Assembly (NCBI GenBank): GCA_029962745.1
Contig: CM057158.1
Coordinates: 10,049,819-10,113,818 of the forward strand
Direction of reading: 5' to 3'
DNA length: 64,000 nucleotides
Source of the DNA: Echinometra lucunter
Lineage: Eukaryota > Echinodermata > Echinoidea > Camarodonta > Echinometridae
This document shows, one piece after another, positions 12,382-26,220 of the stretch. A program made the translations under genes and the position numbers. The stretch's first letter is position 1; each line of letters opens with the position of its first letter. The notes under the pieces are model-generated. The model saw nothing but the letters and a program-made list of their open reading frames with translations, ran no database searches and was not told where the DNA came from.

Positions 12382-15300
12382 TTAACTGGCCTGTGCTGCC
12401 TGTGCTTCGGCGAGGGCAGCCTTTATATTTCCTCCATTCTCCTTGTCAGTGCTGAAGGACAGCTGACGGGTCAACTCGGCTGCTTTCTGTTGCATCATGG
12501 GATGGAATAGAGTAGATAAAAGAAAATCACTACAGATCACAATGATGTGGTAACCAAACATGGAGTGACAGACTTATATGTATTTCAATTTACCAAAGGC
12601 AAATCTCTTTGGCTTTGAATACCATGATTTCTGCAGATTCTAAAACACAGTACCAAGTTTACATATACAATCTGTATACCATTACAAAAACAAAAACAAA
12701 AACAAAAACAAAAACAAAAACAAAAATGGTATGATGCTACAGGCTCAAATAACTTGAGCAGAAACTTTTACAGTTGAAGTACATATTAGAATTTGATAAT
12801 TATTTCACACTGAAATGAATTTTACATTAATTACTTCTGGTGGTTCCAGTCAAAAGAATCAAAAGGATAGGAAAGAATCTAGCCATACGACCAAAAGTAC
12901 TTAGCAAAAATATCCATGTGAATATATTGGTCACTCTCCGAACTGTAAATATATGGTACATATGTAATATATGACAGGTTGCTCCCCTATAAGTGGAAGA
13001 ACATTAATCGTTTAGGTAGCCCAGCGAAATGAAGTGGTGCAAATAGACACATCTAGAATACAAACAGTACAGACAACAATATGAATTTTGCATTCTTCAA
13101 GTGTCTATTTGCACCATGCCATTTCCCTAATTAGCTACCATACCAGTATTTTTGCATGTAGAAATGAAATGAAGCATTGAGGCAGTTTTATAAATTCTCA
13201 CTCATCTTGAGAGATATGAGCATGAATTACAAGTTACAAAGTATTCCCAATTATAAAATCATTTACAAGGCTAACTATCAGAACCATCTTATCTTACCCT
13301 TTCAGCCAGGGCCTTTCTAGATTCAAACTCCTCTTTAGCCAGCTCCACCTCCATCCACTGAGGTAGGTCAGGGATTAAGATTGCAATGGCTGCCTTGAAT
13401 GCCAGAAAAATATGCTGTCAAGAATAACAATGACATAATTAAATTCTGTAGCCAAACATGCATGCTTTTCCCCACCGTGACCTTTGCTCAATCATAAAAG
13501 TTTGCATTAAAGTGTGAGAAATGAGCTTTGAAAAACTGTTTGCTGATGTGACAACAGCAAAAACTGAGACCAAAAAAAATTCAAAAATCTTTGAAAAATA
13601 TATGAAAATATTCAATGTAGTCAAATTTTCAGGTCCCTACACTTCTCCCATGCAGTCTTTCCAACCAGTGAGCTTTCTTGGATGTTGACTATGTCTCATG
13701 CTTTTCCAAAGTTTCTCAAAGAAAGACGGGGTATCATCAAAGAGCACAAGGTATATTGTAAATCAGTCATACACCATAGAGTACTTGACAATACAGTTTT
13801 CAAATTGTATAAAATGGATTGGAAAAGGTGTTGGGGTCTGTGGATGAGTCTCCGGACTGTGAACTACAACATACAGGGTTTGAATCCCTGGCAAAGCAGC
13901 AATGTCCTTTAACAAGACATTAATCAACATTTGCCACACTCGACCTAAGTGAGGTAAACGGGTAGCTGACAAGAATTAATTCCTTAAAACACTTGAGTGC
14001 TGTAATGGCAGCTTGGTAAAGTCAGATTAATGACATATAAAGTCCTTGAGAATCCCAGAGACATAACTTCAGAATGCGATATGCCCTACACAACAATGGA
14101 ATAATAGCTTTATTATGTGGCACATAGGTGAGCCTCTGCAGCAGGATGTTAGGCCACAAAATTTGCAACTAAATAGTATGGCATATGCACACTTAACGAC
14201 ATGCCTACCTCAACAATGACAAAAAGAAGAATGTACTTGGTGGTGGACATGTCTGGAAAGAGGGACTGGATCTCTGGAGACAGGGCCATCAAAGCTACGT
14301 TGGTCAATACAGCTATGATGCTCATTATCTCAAATGTTATCTGTGAAGAAAAAGATATTGCATTAACCTGTTGACTACTGAATTATCTACTGCCTATGGG
14401 CTTTATACGGGGATCACCTGATTCACATAGTCAATGGGTTAATGATGGATAGGGCTCTTTACTTTTGAGGTGACAAACTGTTATGGATTGTCTGTCTAAT
14501 AATTGTTAAACATACTGGAGAAAAGTTGAAAATCAAAAAGATTTTCCACATACCTTGAATGATAGCTTCATTGAATGAAGTTTATCCTACATTTTATAGT
14601 GACCCTAGTTTTAATTTATTTCTTTTTAAGCTTACACACAACTACTTTACTGTTTTATCAATGTTTTTAAGTGCATTACTGTGAAATCATTTGTAATTCA
14701 GCTTTTGAGCTGCAAGGAATGATTTTTTTTTTTTTAATGAACAAAATAAAGACCACATATATATATGATATGAATACAAGCACATTACATCTTCAGATTT
14801 CAATTGTTTCATTTTGCATTGGAATTTCCTGAGCTATCGGTGGACACTTTTTGAGATTTAAAATCAGTAATACAGATTCTGAATCTAAAGTACTTAATTC
14901 ATCTCTAAACCCTGGAGATAAAAAACCCTGTGGATAGTCACTCAACATTAGAGGACCTTGTCACTCAACATTAGAGGACCTTCAATTGCAACAGTCTCTT
15001 CTTACCTGCCATGTGCCAATGTCTGCTACAGCCTGTCCAAACGGTCTCTGACAGACCCTACTCAGCTTGAAGGCATCACTGCGAACCTCAATCACATTGT
15101 TCAGCAGGGCAAAGACTGCTGCTAGAGGGAACACTGCTGAGAAGAGGAACACATAGCCAAACTGCAGGAACAGCTCCAGGTAGTCATCAAATGTTCCCTG
15201 CAGATGAAAAGTGGAATTGCAGAGATATTGGTTTTCAATGTGAATTTAACAGGGAACATAGTGAGAAATTTCTTGTGAGAACAGTAGTGTTCATTACACA

Positions 15301-18300
15301 CTTCTTTAAGAATAAATTTACTCAAAGAAGAATCTTAAACATGAAATCCACACAAGCTGTACAGGTTTTAAAGCAAAAAGTTGTAAATGTTGACAAAAAT
15401 AATGCGACATGAAATGGGAAAAACTCTATTTGAAAAAAAAAAGAAAAGAAAAAATCTATTCAGATGTTTACAACTAAAACAAGAAAATGTACTGAAAAGT
15501 TCCTCTTACCATTGCATCAGAGTTATTTCTAATGCAAAGTGTTAATTTTCTCCTTACAAAAGTTGACAGATAATTCATCATCCACATCATGTAAAGTGTG
15601 TGGTAACAAGCCCTTTGCCATGGCTTGAATAGGTGTTGTGAGAGCAAGAAAACAAAAAAGCTTGACTTTCTTCACCCGTTTATGCAGAAGTTGCTTACTG
15701 GTAAATATTGCACACCCTCTACTACTCTAACAGATAGACTGAACCCACATATCATCCTTGAAGATATCATTAAGATCGCATGACACTACTTGAACTACAC
15801 AAAACACAAAAAAATGATGTGGTATCAAAAAAACAACACTGAAATGACCAAGAAAGTGTATGCCCTTGTGTCAGTAGTAACAGAGTCAAAAGGTTTTAAA
15901 TCCAAATAAAATATAGGAACAAAGCAAAGTCATCTTAAATAGTCAAACTAGAAACATGTTATCAATTCAGAATGAATGTGAATGAACCGAGTGTGATGTT
16001 GCGATGTTGAGCTCAGCTTTTTTTATTCCCCCCAAATGAGGTAACTTGGATTAAGACCCTAATTCTTACCTTAACCTTAAACATTCAAGAAAAAAGATAA
16101 AAAAGCATTATGAAAATGGGCAATATATGTACAATCGTACTGAGACTTTGAGTTAATAATGTGTCATTATCTTTCAACATCTGCGTGTAATATACCTATC
16201 CATCAAGAGTTAGGATGGTTCATATGCAATACGTGCCCTTACATTCTATAATACTAATCTACTGGATCTATTTGATAAACTGGTCAAAGTTAAACAGTAC
16301 ATACATACTCTCACAAAAATTGTGTTATTTATCAGTCTGATATCAAGGCTTTATTGCTATGTGCAGTATTGCTTTAGTACTGTGAAAATCTATAGTGATA
16401 TCCTAACACTATTGTACTACTAACATCATGACTTTTATCTAATATCACTGACAATGTTAAAATTTTGCTACAAGTCAACATAATCTTCCCTCCTCCTCCA
16501 CCACCACCATCAATACCACCATCATCACCACCATCATCACCAATACCACCATCATCACCACCATCATCACCACCATCATCACCACCATCATCACCAATAC
16601 CACCAACATCACCACCATCATCACCACCATCATCACCACCATCATCACCACCATCATCACCAATACCACCAATACCACCATCATCACCACCATCATCACC
16701 AATACCACCATCATCACCACCATCACCACCATCATCACCACCATCATCACCACCATCATCACCACCATCATCACCACCATCATCACCACCATCATCACCA
16801 AAATCATCACCACCATCATCACCAATACCAACACATTTATTAATACACAGTCATTACATTCACAACCACCATCACCACCTCATTCATCAACACCAACATT
16901 ACCGGATAATGATCCATCTTGCTCTGTTCAGCTACCAGCTGAGCTGCATCTTTCTTGACATCCTCTCGAGGAGCATCATCATCCTTCTTGGTCTTAGCAA
17001 CATCATCATCTGCATTCCTACCACGCCAGAATCGGAGGATCAGGTATGGAAGAGCAGTCTCCAGGAACTGCTCAATGAATTGTTGGATGATGAGTAGAGT
17101 TGAGAGGTACTGCCAAACAAGAAGGAAAAAAATGATAGTCCTGAACTAAATGATTGTATCCTCAAATCCATGATAAGCAGTAAAAAGCATGCATGTACAG
17201 TAACTCTCCATAAATCGAAATCAGCTGGGAACACAAAATGTAGTTCACCTTTTTATGCAAAATTTGACTTGGCAAGTATAAATGATACATGTTTTGCATA
17301 GTGTGGTAAGAAATCAATATGATTTTAATAGGGAACACTTGAATTCTGCAACTTTGAATCATGCAGAATTAAATGTATACAGGAATGGACCATCATTCCT
17401 GTGATTATCATGTGAGGCGACCTCCATGGGTGAACTCTACTGACATAGCCTGCTGAACATAAAAACAATGATCTTGCAAACCAGTGCCCTATTCAATTAA
17501 ATGTGTCATCATTACAAATTCAACATCCATTAATCACTATCCGTCTTGATAATACTTTAAAGAGATAACAGTAAATCAGCAAGCTTTATCCTACCTACCT
17601 AATTATTGGAAGCAATGAATTAAAACGATACATGCCCTGGTTACACATGTCAAGTTGTAGTTATCGCAAATTTCTGATTAACATACCTTGCGTAATTTCA
17701 CCATGTCTTGCATGTAGAAAGCAATGAAGAACAGACACATGAAGCAGTTTGCAAAGTCAAACTGTATTTAATACAGATGAGAGAAGTGGAACAAAAGAGG
17801 AGGTAAACATTCATTACTTTCAAATTAATCAGACAACATCTAAAAGCAAACTCAATAGCCACTGCAACAGAAACCATTATATATAGTGGGACTGTATTCA
17901 ATTTGCTTATGCATATCATGGTTGCATACTTCACATTTTAATAGCTGGGCAGTGAGTAACATGTACTTTCTCACATAAAAATATTTACTGAATGGCATAA
18001 TAGCTCCATGGACATAGTGAAGGAACACTGACATGAGGCATGGAGCTATGCATGAGTGGTGTGTGGTAATATCATTTTGATTGGAGCAGCAACGATAACA
18101 ACACCAAATGACATTTATTTTCAATCTCTAAACAGGAGTAACGTCTTGAGAAGGAAAGCTCTAAAGGGGATTTCATGCAATGAAATATTATGGATCTTAA
18201 AACACATATTTTTCTGTATATAAAGGTGCACCAATTTAAGTGCTGTTACGTAAGAAGTTCTTCACTGTCTATAAAATTCTGATAACTTTGATACCATCAA

Positions 18301-21300
18301 TTAAACTCTGTATTTGTTTCAGTTATTCATCTCAGTGGAATTTGAGAAAAAAAAATGGCATACATGTCTTGTTACAGTAGCTGCAACTTTTTGATTCTCT
18401 TTCCTCAACAATAAACTGCAATATGGTTTTGATACAACAATACCAATATTAATATACTACAAAAACAAGGAGATGAAAGGACAAGAGTACAGGACAATTT
18501 TGGGTTGGGACACTCACCACAACTAGTTTTAGGATCAGGTTGTTTTCATGGGCAGACTGAAGACGATGGTTTTCTGTTATGCACACACAAAAACACAACC
18601 CCATGCAAAAACACACTAATGTGAATACAACATGTCAATCTGAAACCTGGTATCAACAAGCATGTTTAGTAAATTTAGGGATGGGGATTTAAAAGCATCA
18701 TATATTTTCATCTAATTCTATTTTGAATTTCCCTTCATATTTTTGCAAAACTCTACAATCAGAATAACACTTGAATTAAAAAAATGAACTGCTGATCAAG
18801 ATCCTTAAAGGCAATCAAAGGTATACCATTATCACTTTCAAATGGAAGGAAAAGCACTAAATCTGTTAACAGTTGAGAACATACTTTTCACAAACCTTAG
18901 CGATAAAATTTCAGTTGACTGTACTTTGCCTGGTTAATGACTTATTTTCTGCCTTTAAAATACCACACAAAGCACATTCCAAGTGCCAGTATAAGATGTA
19001 CAATAGTCTGTATACCCTCAAGCATCATGAACAAAAAAAAAAAGGAAAAGAATTTTGTATTGATTTTGGCACAGGTAACATGAACCAATGATGAAAATAC
19101 AATCACATGCAATATAAACTGCAACATTCTCATCCATCTCTGACTGTAATCAGGTGTAAGACCACACAGCATGCAAACAATCATAAGAATTAATCACATG
19201 CTTGCAGCAGGGGAGGGCAAGGTAACAGTTTCCATATTTCAGCAATGCTATGTATACAAGCTTGTCCAATTTACAAGCATCCTATTCTCTTCAGGTCACA
19301 GTTTCAGCAGCACAGTTCCTTATATGCATTAATATACAAAAACTGACTGCTTTAAGAGGCATGGTTAAAACTACAGCCCAAGGTGATCTCGAAACCATAC
19401 TGTGTCTCGAGACGAAGTCGAGGGGCATAGTACAGTCTCGAGATCACCGAGGAGATCGCCGTGACTCGAAAAATAAGTAGTCAATATTTGTTTCATATAC
19501 CGCATTCTGAGTGTTTATTCCAAACAAGTAGACACTCTGACAAAATATTCTTGTTGAAATATGTTTATTTGAATGGAAACCAATCGAAGATTCATGCATG
19601 TCTTACCATGCTAACTGCGCGTATCCATTATTAATGTCTAATGTATCTGCTGCATCAAATCTTTTTATGCACAAGTAGAACTGTGTCTGATTAACATCAA
19701 CATCAACTACAAAACACAGGTCATCAAACAGGGAAAATGGGTCAAACTGACAGTGATGCCAAAAGCAGGTGAATGTGTTTGTGATGAATAAGGAACTATA
19801 GAATGGATATCAATATAGATACAAAGAAGAATGGTAGAGCATGAGCTGCATGACATTACTTGCAAAGAGAAGGCTGAAAAAAGCTCTTTTTTTGCATGAA
19901 CTTTTTAAAGCTTTACGCAAGGCTCCACACTAACTTTTTTTCTTTATTATCATTATCATTTCTTTTTTTTTGGTGGCCCGAGAATGAAATTTGGTGGCCC
20001 GAAAAAAACAAAGAAAAACATAAGAAATTTAATAATTATAATGAAACGTTGTTAGAATGATTAAAACCCATTGTTTTACCCTCCTATGTCGTGAAATGAT
20101 CATATTCAATGATAAAGTTGCAGATTATTTTATGATTCTTCCTTTCAATGACCCTTCACTGTAGAGCTGTTTTGAAAGCCCATTTTTGGTATTCATTTAA
20201 ACGGTCATTTTTTTTTTTTGACGATCGACTACTCGGTACTTTCATTTGGCCAGTCGGCAGACCACTCCAGCTGTTCATAGCCTGCCACCATTCAGCCCCG
20301 CGCCGGAGCTGCACCTGCGCTGTAGCACCGGAGGACCGAATAAAAAATCCTGGTCAAATAAAGCCAAATAGATCGGCATTTGCTTGTTATTTCATCGAGA
20401 ATTGGTGAAATCATGTTTCTATTATTCGTCAGCTGACAAGAGATGGCGCCAACCCGGAAGTGGAGCGTAACAGTCAGTGCACAAAATCCCATTCGGCCGT
20501 GTTGAAACTACGTATACATTAAGATGAAAGTGCTTAGCAGTCATTTGAAATCGAACTCCAATGATTGAAATCCCCATCACAAATCGCCAGCAAGGGCATA
20601 TAACTAACGAACAAGCGCTTACTTGCAAGTATGAATGTTTTTTTCTTGGTAATATCCTTTCGTTTTCTTTCATTGCTATGTTCCAAAAATATTTTGTCAC
20701 ACTGACTGTGATAGCGTATCTTTGATTACGTTAGTAAGCTCACTTGCTTACGATGCATATTGCTGTGGTGAACGATGGTGCAATGCGCGATTAAGTTGCT
20801 CTCTTACACACACACACATTAGGGCTCACGGGTTCCGGAGATTATTGAACACTTGATTTCGCTGCGCGAGACATAAGAGTTTGGTGATCAAAAAAGATGT
20901 TCTCATATGAATTTAAGGCGTCTAAATGACATAATCACACCTTAAAACTTTGAAATGGAGAGAAGAATTCTTTATTTCATTAATGATTTCGCATTTTTGA
21001 TGGATCATTCTGAAGTTCAAGCTATGTTTCCGAGTAGTCAATAGAAATTCTATTATTCGTGTAGTGACATTTTCGGACGTTTAATAGTGTACTAGACTCG
21101 AAACAGGCCTAGTGTGGTGCGCGGAAAATACACACGGCCGCAGACCAAGGCCTATATATACTGCCATAAGACTAATCTAACTTTCATTTGAGGTCGGCTA
21201 GCTCACCTCAACTAGATCCAGGTGCAGTTAGAGCGGTGTTACGCTAACTCAAACTGCGTCGTCGCTGATGAACCGCGAACAAACTGACTGGCAATTCGGA

Positions 21301-24300
21301 TCTCGAAAGGAGCTAAAATGTGTACAATTAACACACGTAAATTGCGTTAACATAAAATTTGTTGGTTGCCCGATTCGGGCCACCAAACTCATTACTTTTT
21401 GAAAAATGGTGGCCCGGGAGCCAATTTTGGTGGCCCCGGGCCACCAGGCCACCGCTAATGTCGAGCCTTGCTTTAGGTATACCATTTAAAAGAACTTTTC
21501 AGAAACAGCAATTGATTTAATTTACATGAATTTTCTTTCTATTTTTTCATGAAAAGATAGAAGAGAGTAAGATCAGCATTATAAATCAACATTTTCTACC
21601 CATGCATGCTAATCCTACATTTTTCCTCTACCTGCTTCAGAAAGTTCAGGGGTGGTATTCTGAGATCCATTTTATCTCAGATAAAATAAAATTTTTTATC
21701 TCTGATAAAATCAGTGAGATAAAATATCCTTCAAATTTTTTCAAATCGGTATTCTGAGAAACATTTTATCTCAATTTCATCTCATCCAGGACACGCCCAT
21801 TTATGATACAATAACCAATAAGAAATCTTGTTAAATTGCACTCTCATCTTGCTCAACCAATGAAATTGCTTTCCACCAGTACGTGGGTCAAAAAAGCGCA
21901 GATGTGTTATTTGTACAAATTTCAATACGCTGCCTGCGCCTGCACCCAAAGCACAAGCACTTTGACTGGTATATTTTCTGAAAAATAGCTTTCATATTTT
22001 CCGAGGTTTCAGCATGCCATTTCGAGGATCATTTAAAGGCCGATATTAGACAATAAAAATCTTTAAATTCAATTCAAACATCATCCGGGAATGTTGCTAA
22101 TACAATGGATGATTATGGTATTTTTCTTTATTTTTATCTGAAGACTAAAAGTGAATTTATCAAGAAATATTGTGCATATTGGACCTCCGGGAGATGAAAT
22201 AGCCCCTATCCAATTTTAAGTTTCATTTTATCTTTTCCTCAAAGTAAGATGGGCACAAGCGCAGAAGGTTTGCACAACGTGAAATACCAATTTCATTTTT
22301 AAGAAAAAATAAAATTTTTAAAGATAAAATGATGCTCAGAATACCACCCCTGAATTTTATGTTATGGTTCAGAAACCCAAGCATCATGTTATTTGACACA
22401 TATGCAAACATAAAAATCTTGCTTACCCCAGTCATTCAGAAAGCTTGCAATCTTGCGATAGAAGGAGTTGACAATGATGATGACGACAGCGTAGAGCACA
22501 CTGGGTAGGAGAAGCACAAGACCTCCAACAAAAGAGGTTACGTCCACCTTGGTCTTGAGATAATCCTCAAACCAGAAGAATCCCAACATCATGAGAAAAG
22601 CCAGACAGAGGAAGACCACGATGACTGGGGCAGATACAAAATACTTCTTGTAGAAGCGTTTCGTCTCTGGGTAGCGTGGCTCTCTGCGCCCTGTCACAGG
22701 GTTGGTGCCGATGGGTCCATGGTACTCCGCCCTTGGTTCTTCAAATTTCACCATACCTGAAAACAACAATCAACAGACTACCATGAACCAATCCTTGCAG
22801 TTCTTGACTTGATTCTACAGGCAAATGCATGAGGTAGACTAAATTACTCTACAAGATCTCATAAGTGCACATCACTGCTAGAATTTCAGGCTTTTATGCA
22901 TCACATTTCAAGAAATTAGTGAGAGTAATGCAGGAAAAACTCTGAAAATGATTATGAAGAATCATAATGACAAAATATACACAATAGAACACATTTCTGT
23001 GTTCTGTTGTATACTGGGGACAATTTGGATAAATTACTCACAAATTTGAAAATGCAACTTCCCAATTTAACACTTGTATTAATCTAACTGGTTATTCAAT
23101 ATTATTTAAAAATGTTCGCATTTTCAACTGCTTCAGAAATGAAATGTAATAAGACCTTCTCACCATAGGTTCCCCATCGAAATGCCTTTGAGTTGCACTT
23201 CCTCTTCCAGAACTCCAAGAAGAGGGTTGTCCAAAAGAGATTAAAGATGGCAAAGATAGCGTAGCCATGGGGAAGATGGCCGACAAAGGTATCCAGGAGA
23301 AAGTAGACAAGACCAAATGCAGCTGGGAGAAAGAGTGCCTTGGTGTAGAATCCCAAGAAGGAGAAGTAGATGCCAATCTTCTCTCCAAAATAATCCCTGA
23401 TCATCTCTGTAGAGGCGAGGGGAAATAGAAAAAATATCACTTTCCTGGGGCCCGTAACACAAAGGTTTGAGATCAATCGCAAATTCAAACAACTATTCTG
23501 ACTGGTCCAGGGTCACCTTTTTGAATGAGATGTGCATGAAACAATGGTTTTGATTGGCTGTTACAACTTTGCGATTGAATGCAAATCTTTGTGTTAAGGG
23601 GCCCAGGTGTAGGTCAAAGCTACGCATGTTAACATTAACATGAAAAAAAAAAAATGTTTGAAGATAACATCATTTACCAACAATTTTCTAGCAGAGTTGG
23701 ATCATGCATTTGATAATGGTAGTGGAAGCAACAGGATGAACATCCCCCTAGAACATTTCCAGGTTGCCCTTTGGGCTTCAACTTTAAAGGTAATTCAAGT
23801 ATGGGATGTACTTGCACTGTTTTAGAATTCAAATAGAAACATCTCTGAAAGTGTTTTTTTTTCCAATACTCATAAGCAAGAAATAAATAAAAAAAATAAT
23901 AATAAAAAGAGGGGGAAAATGTAGGACACGTATGTTTTTTTTTCAATACTCATGAGCAAAAAATTAAGAAAAAAATAATAAAAAAGAGGGGAAAATGTAT
24001 GACATGGACAAGAGTTTTCTGAGGTATATCTCCTGTTGAAAAAGAGGAAACCAAATCTGCATTTCAAAGCAGATGTCAATCTGGGCATGTATATCAACAA
24101 GACATTCCACAGATCCTTTACACAAATACAAGTATCACGCTGAACATGTTTACATAGCACTTCAACTGCTTAGAAGACAAACATAAAATAAACACCACAT
24201 CAAGCAAACCAGCAAATATGCCACTCAACATTTTCAGAAGAAAGCATTCATTTTTTACAACACAATTTTCCTCCTAGCACAGTTGTGGAAATAATCTAAT

Positions 24301-25106
24301 GCTGTGTGCATAATCTAATTACATTCTAGAATGCAGGATTAAAACAAGCTGCTTACATACCGGGTACTAGCATGTCAAAAGTACTTAAATATAGTTAGGT
24401 AGTAAATTTCAACCCTCCAGAATTGTTACCAATATTCTTCAATTCAGTTTTAATCTAAACTTAAAGTTATCTAGAAATGACCTCTTCATTTTTAAGACCA
24501 AAGTTGATTCATTCTTTAATACAGGATTGAAAATGTACTATATGTAATACATACATGTACCAGCATGTAAGTATTGAATTTCAGCTCTTCAGATTTTATT
24601 TCTTCATATAGAAAGAATTCTGTAATAGGATCTTCAACCACATTGGCTGGTGACCTATGAGAAAGGTTGGTTGTAACTTTCATACAGGTTGATACTGTTT
24701 GCCTACCAGTATGTCAGTATTTCATGTACACCCCTTTTTTATGCATAGACTTACATAATGAGATCTGTGACTGTCAGCTAACTTATATCAGAATTTGGTT
24801 TGGTGTACTTGTTTCCTATGTAGTACTGTTTTCAAAGAATTTTCAGTGATGGTATATCTAGAACACAAAACTCATGTCAGAGAGAAATATATATTTTCTT
24901 TATAGAACTTAATACTGCCTTTTAGTGGCATTTGTTTGCATTTACATGAATTTCTTGTAATGAAATATCTGCCATTCTTCCCAAGTTAAATTGCTCTTTG
25001 ACATATACCGGTACTTTCATTATCCATCACTAATACCTCATTTATAAGTTTAGTTACTATCCAACAAAAATTTCGCTGCCCCTTCTCAACCCCCCCCCCC
25101 CCCCCC

Positions 25107-25137
<31 letters not shown>

Positions 25138-26181
25138 ATGCCAAAACAAAAACACAAGACAACATTTAAAAGATAACTACTAATCCTGGTTTACAAAGGT
25201 AACAAAGGAGTCTATCAGGATGCACTAATACTACAAGAGACTATCTTGACATACTAGTATACCTACAGGCAAAGCTTAACTGATATCTTATCATTAGTAA
25301 TACAAGATGACACTAAGTCAACATAGGGGTGCCGAAATCATGTTTACATATCTATGCAGACCTGATTAAATGCAAATGATATCATCTCAGATGTACAGTG
25401 TAAATCAAATTACCAAATTAACCCATTCGTGACAGGAATTATTTAAAGCCTAATTTGATCAGCTTTTATTCTTCAAATTGGCAACACCAGCATTTTTATT
25501 TTATTGCTACATTTTTCTTATAAAACGTCATGTATCTGAAATGAATATAAATTGATGGAAATTATGATGAGAAGTCCAAAAGTTGCCAATTTGCAGGGGA
25601 AAACAGTGTTTTTAAACTTTCTATCACATTGCCAATTTAAGGATTTTAATGCTTATTTTCCTTTTAAAAGTTTTCAGCATCAAACAACAAATATTGACGC
25701 AACCAAAATGGGCACAGTTTGTGTAGAATTTATTGCTCTTTCTGATGATGTATTTGGTATGATTTTTAGAGCTTTGCATCAAAAGATATTAGGCCAAACC
25801 ACAAAATGTGGACCTCTGTCACGAATGGGTTAATCAAGTCAATTTTGTGATAGCACAGTTTGATCATCAATAAAGAAAGAAAAGCTTGCCCATGCATGCT
25901 AAAATTTCATGTCAAAACAGAAGATGGACTCAAGTCTGTTTGGATAAATGTACATGATGTAGTATTCACAAATCTGTCACATGTCACATTCACTACATTA
26001 TAATGTAGATAATTTGAAGTCAAATACTGAAATACTGAAATACAGTCCACTACCTCATGACATTTTTGGTAATCAAAGCTTTTAATGAGAATGATCCCAA
26101 CATTTGCAAATTTACAAACACAAAGAACATGAATTGAGATTGGGTTACTCGATCTGAAAAACTACACTGAGCCTACCAGAT

Positions 26182-26220
<39 letters not shown>

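Noticed and set aside
14746..14768. ATATAT run and AT-rich words as a TATA promoter
   Set aside because: It is within an ANO10 intron, without other promoter signals; AT-rich runs are common here.
16465..17097. 210-codon Ser/Pro-rich open frame
   Set aside because: It results from the CACCATCAT repeat and runs antisense over a true ANO10 exon (16903-17109).
22389..22769. Small single-exon membrane protein
   Set aside because: It is one exon of ANO10 (22427-22756) with intron read-through at both ends.
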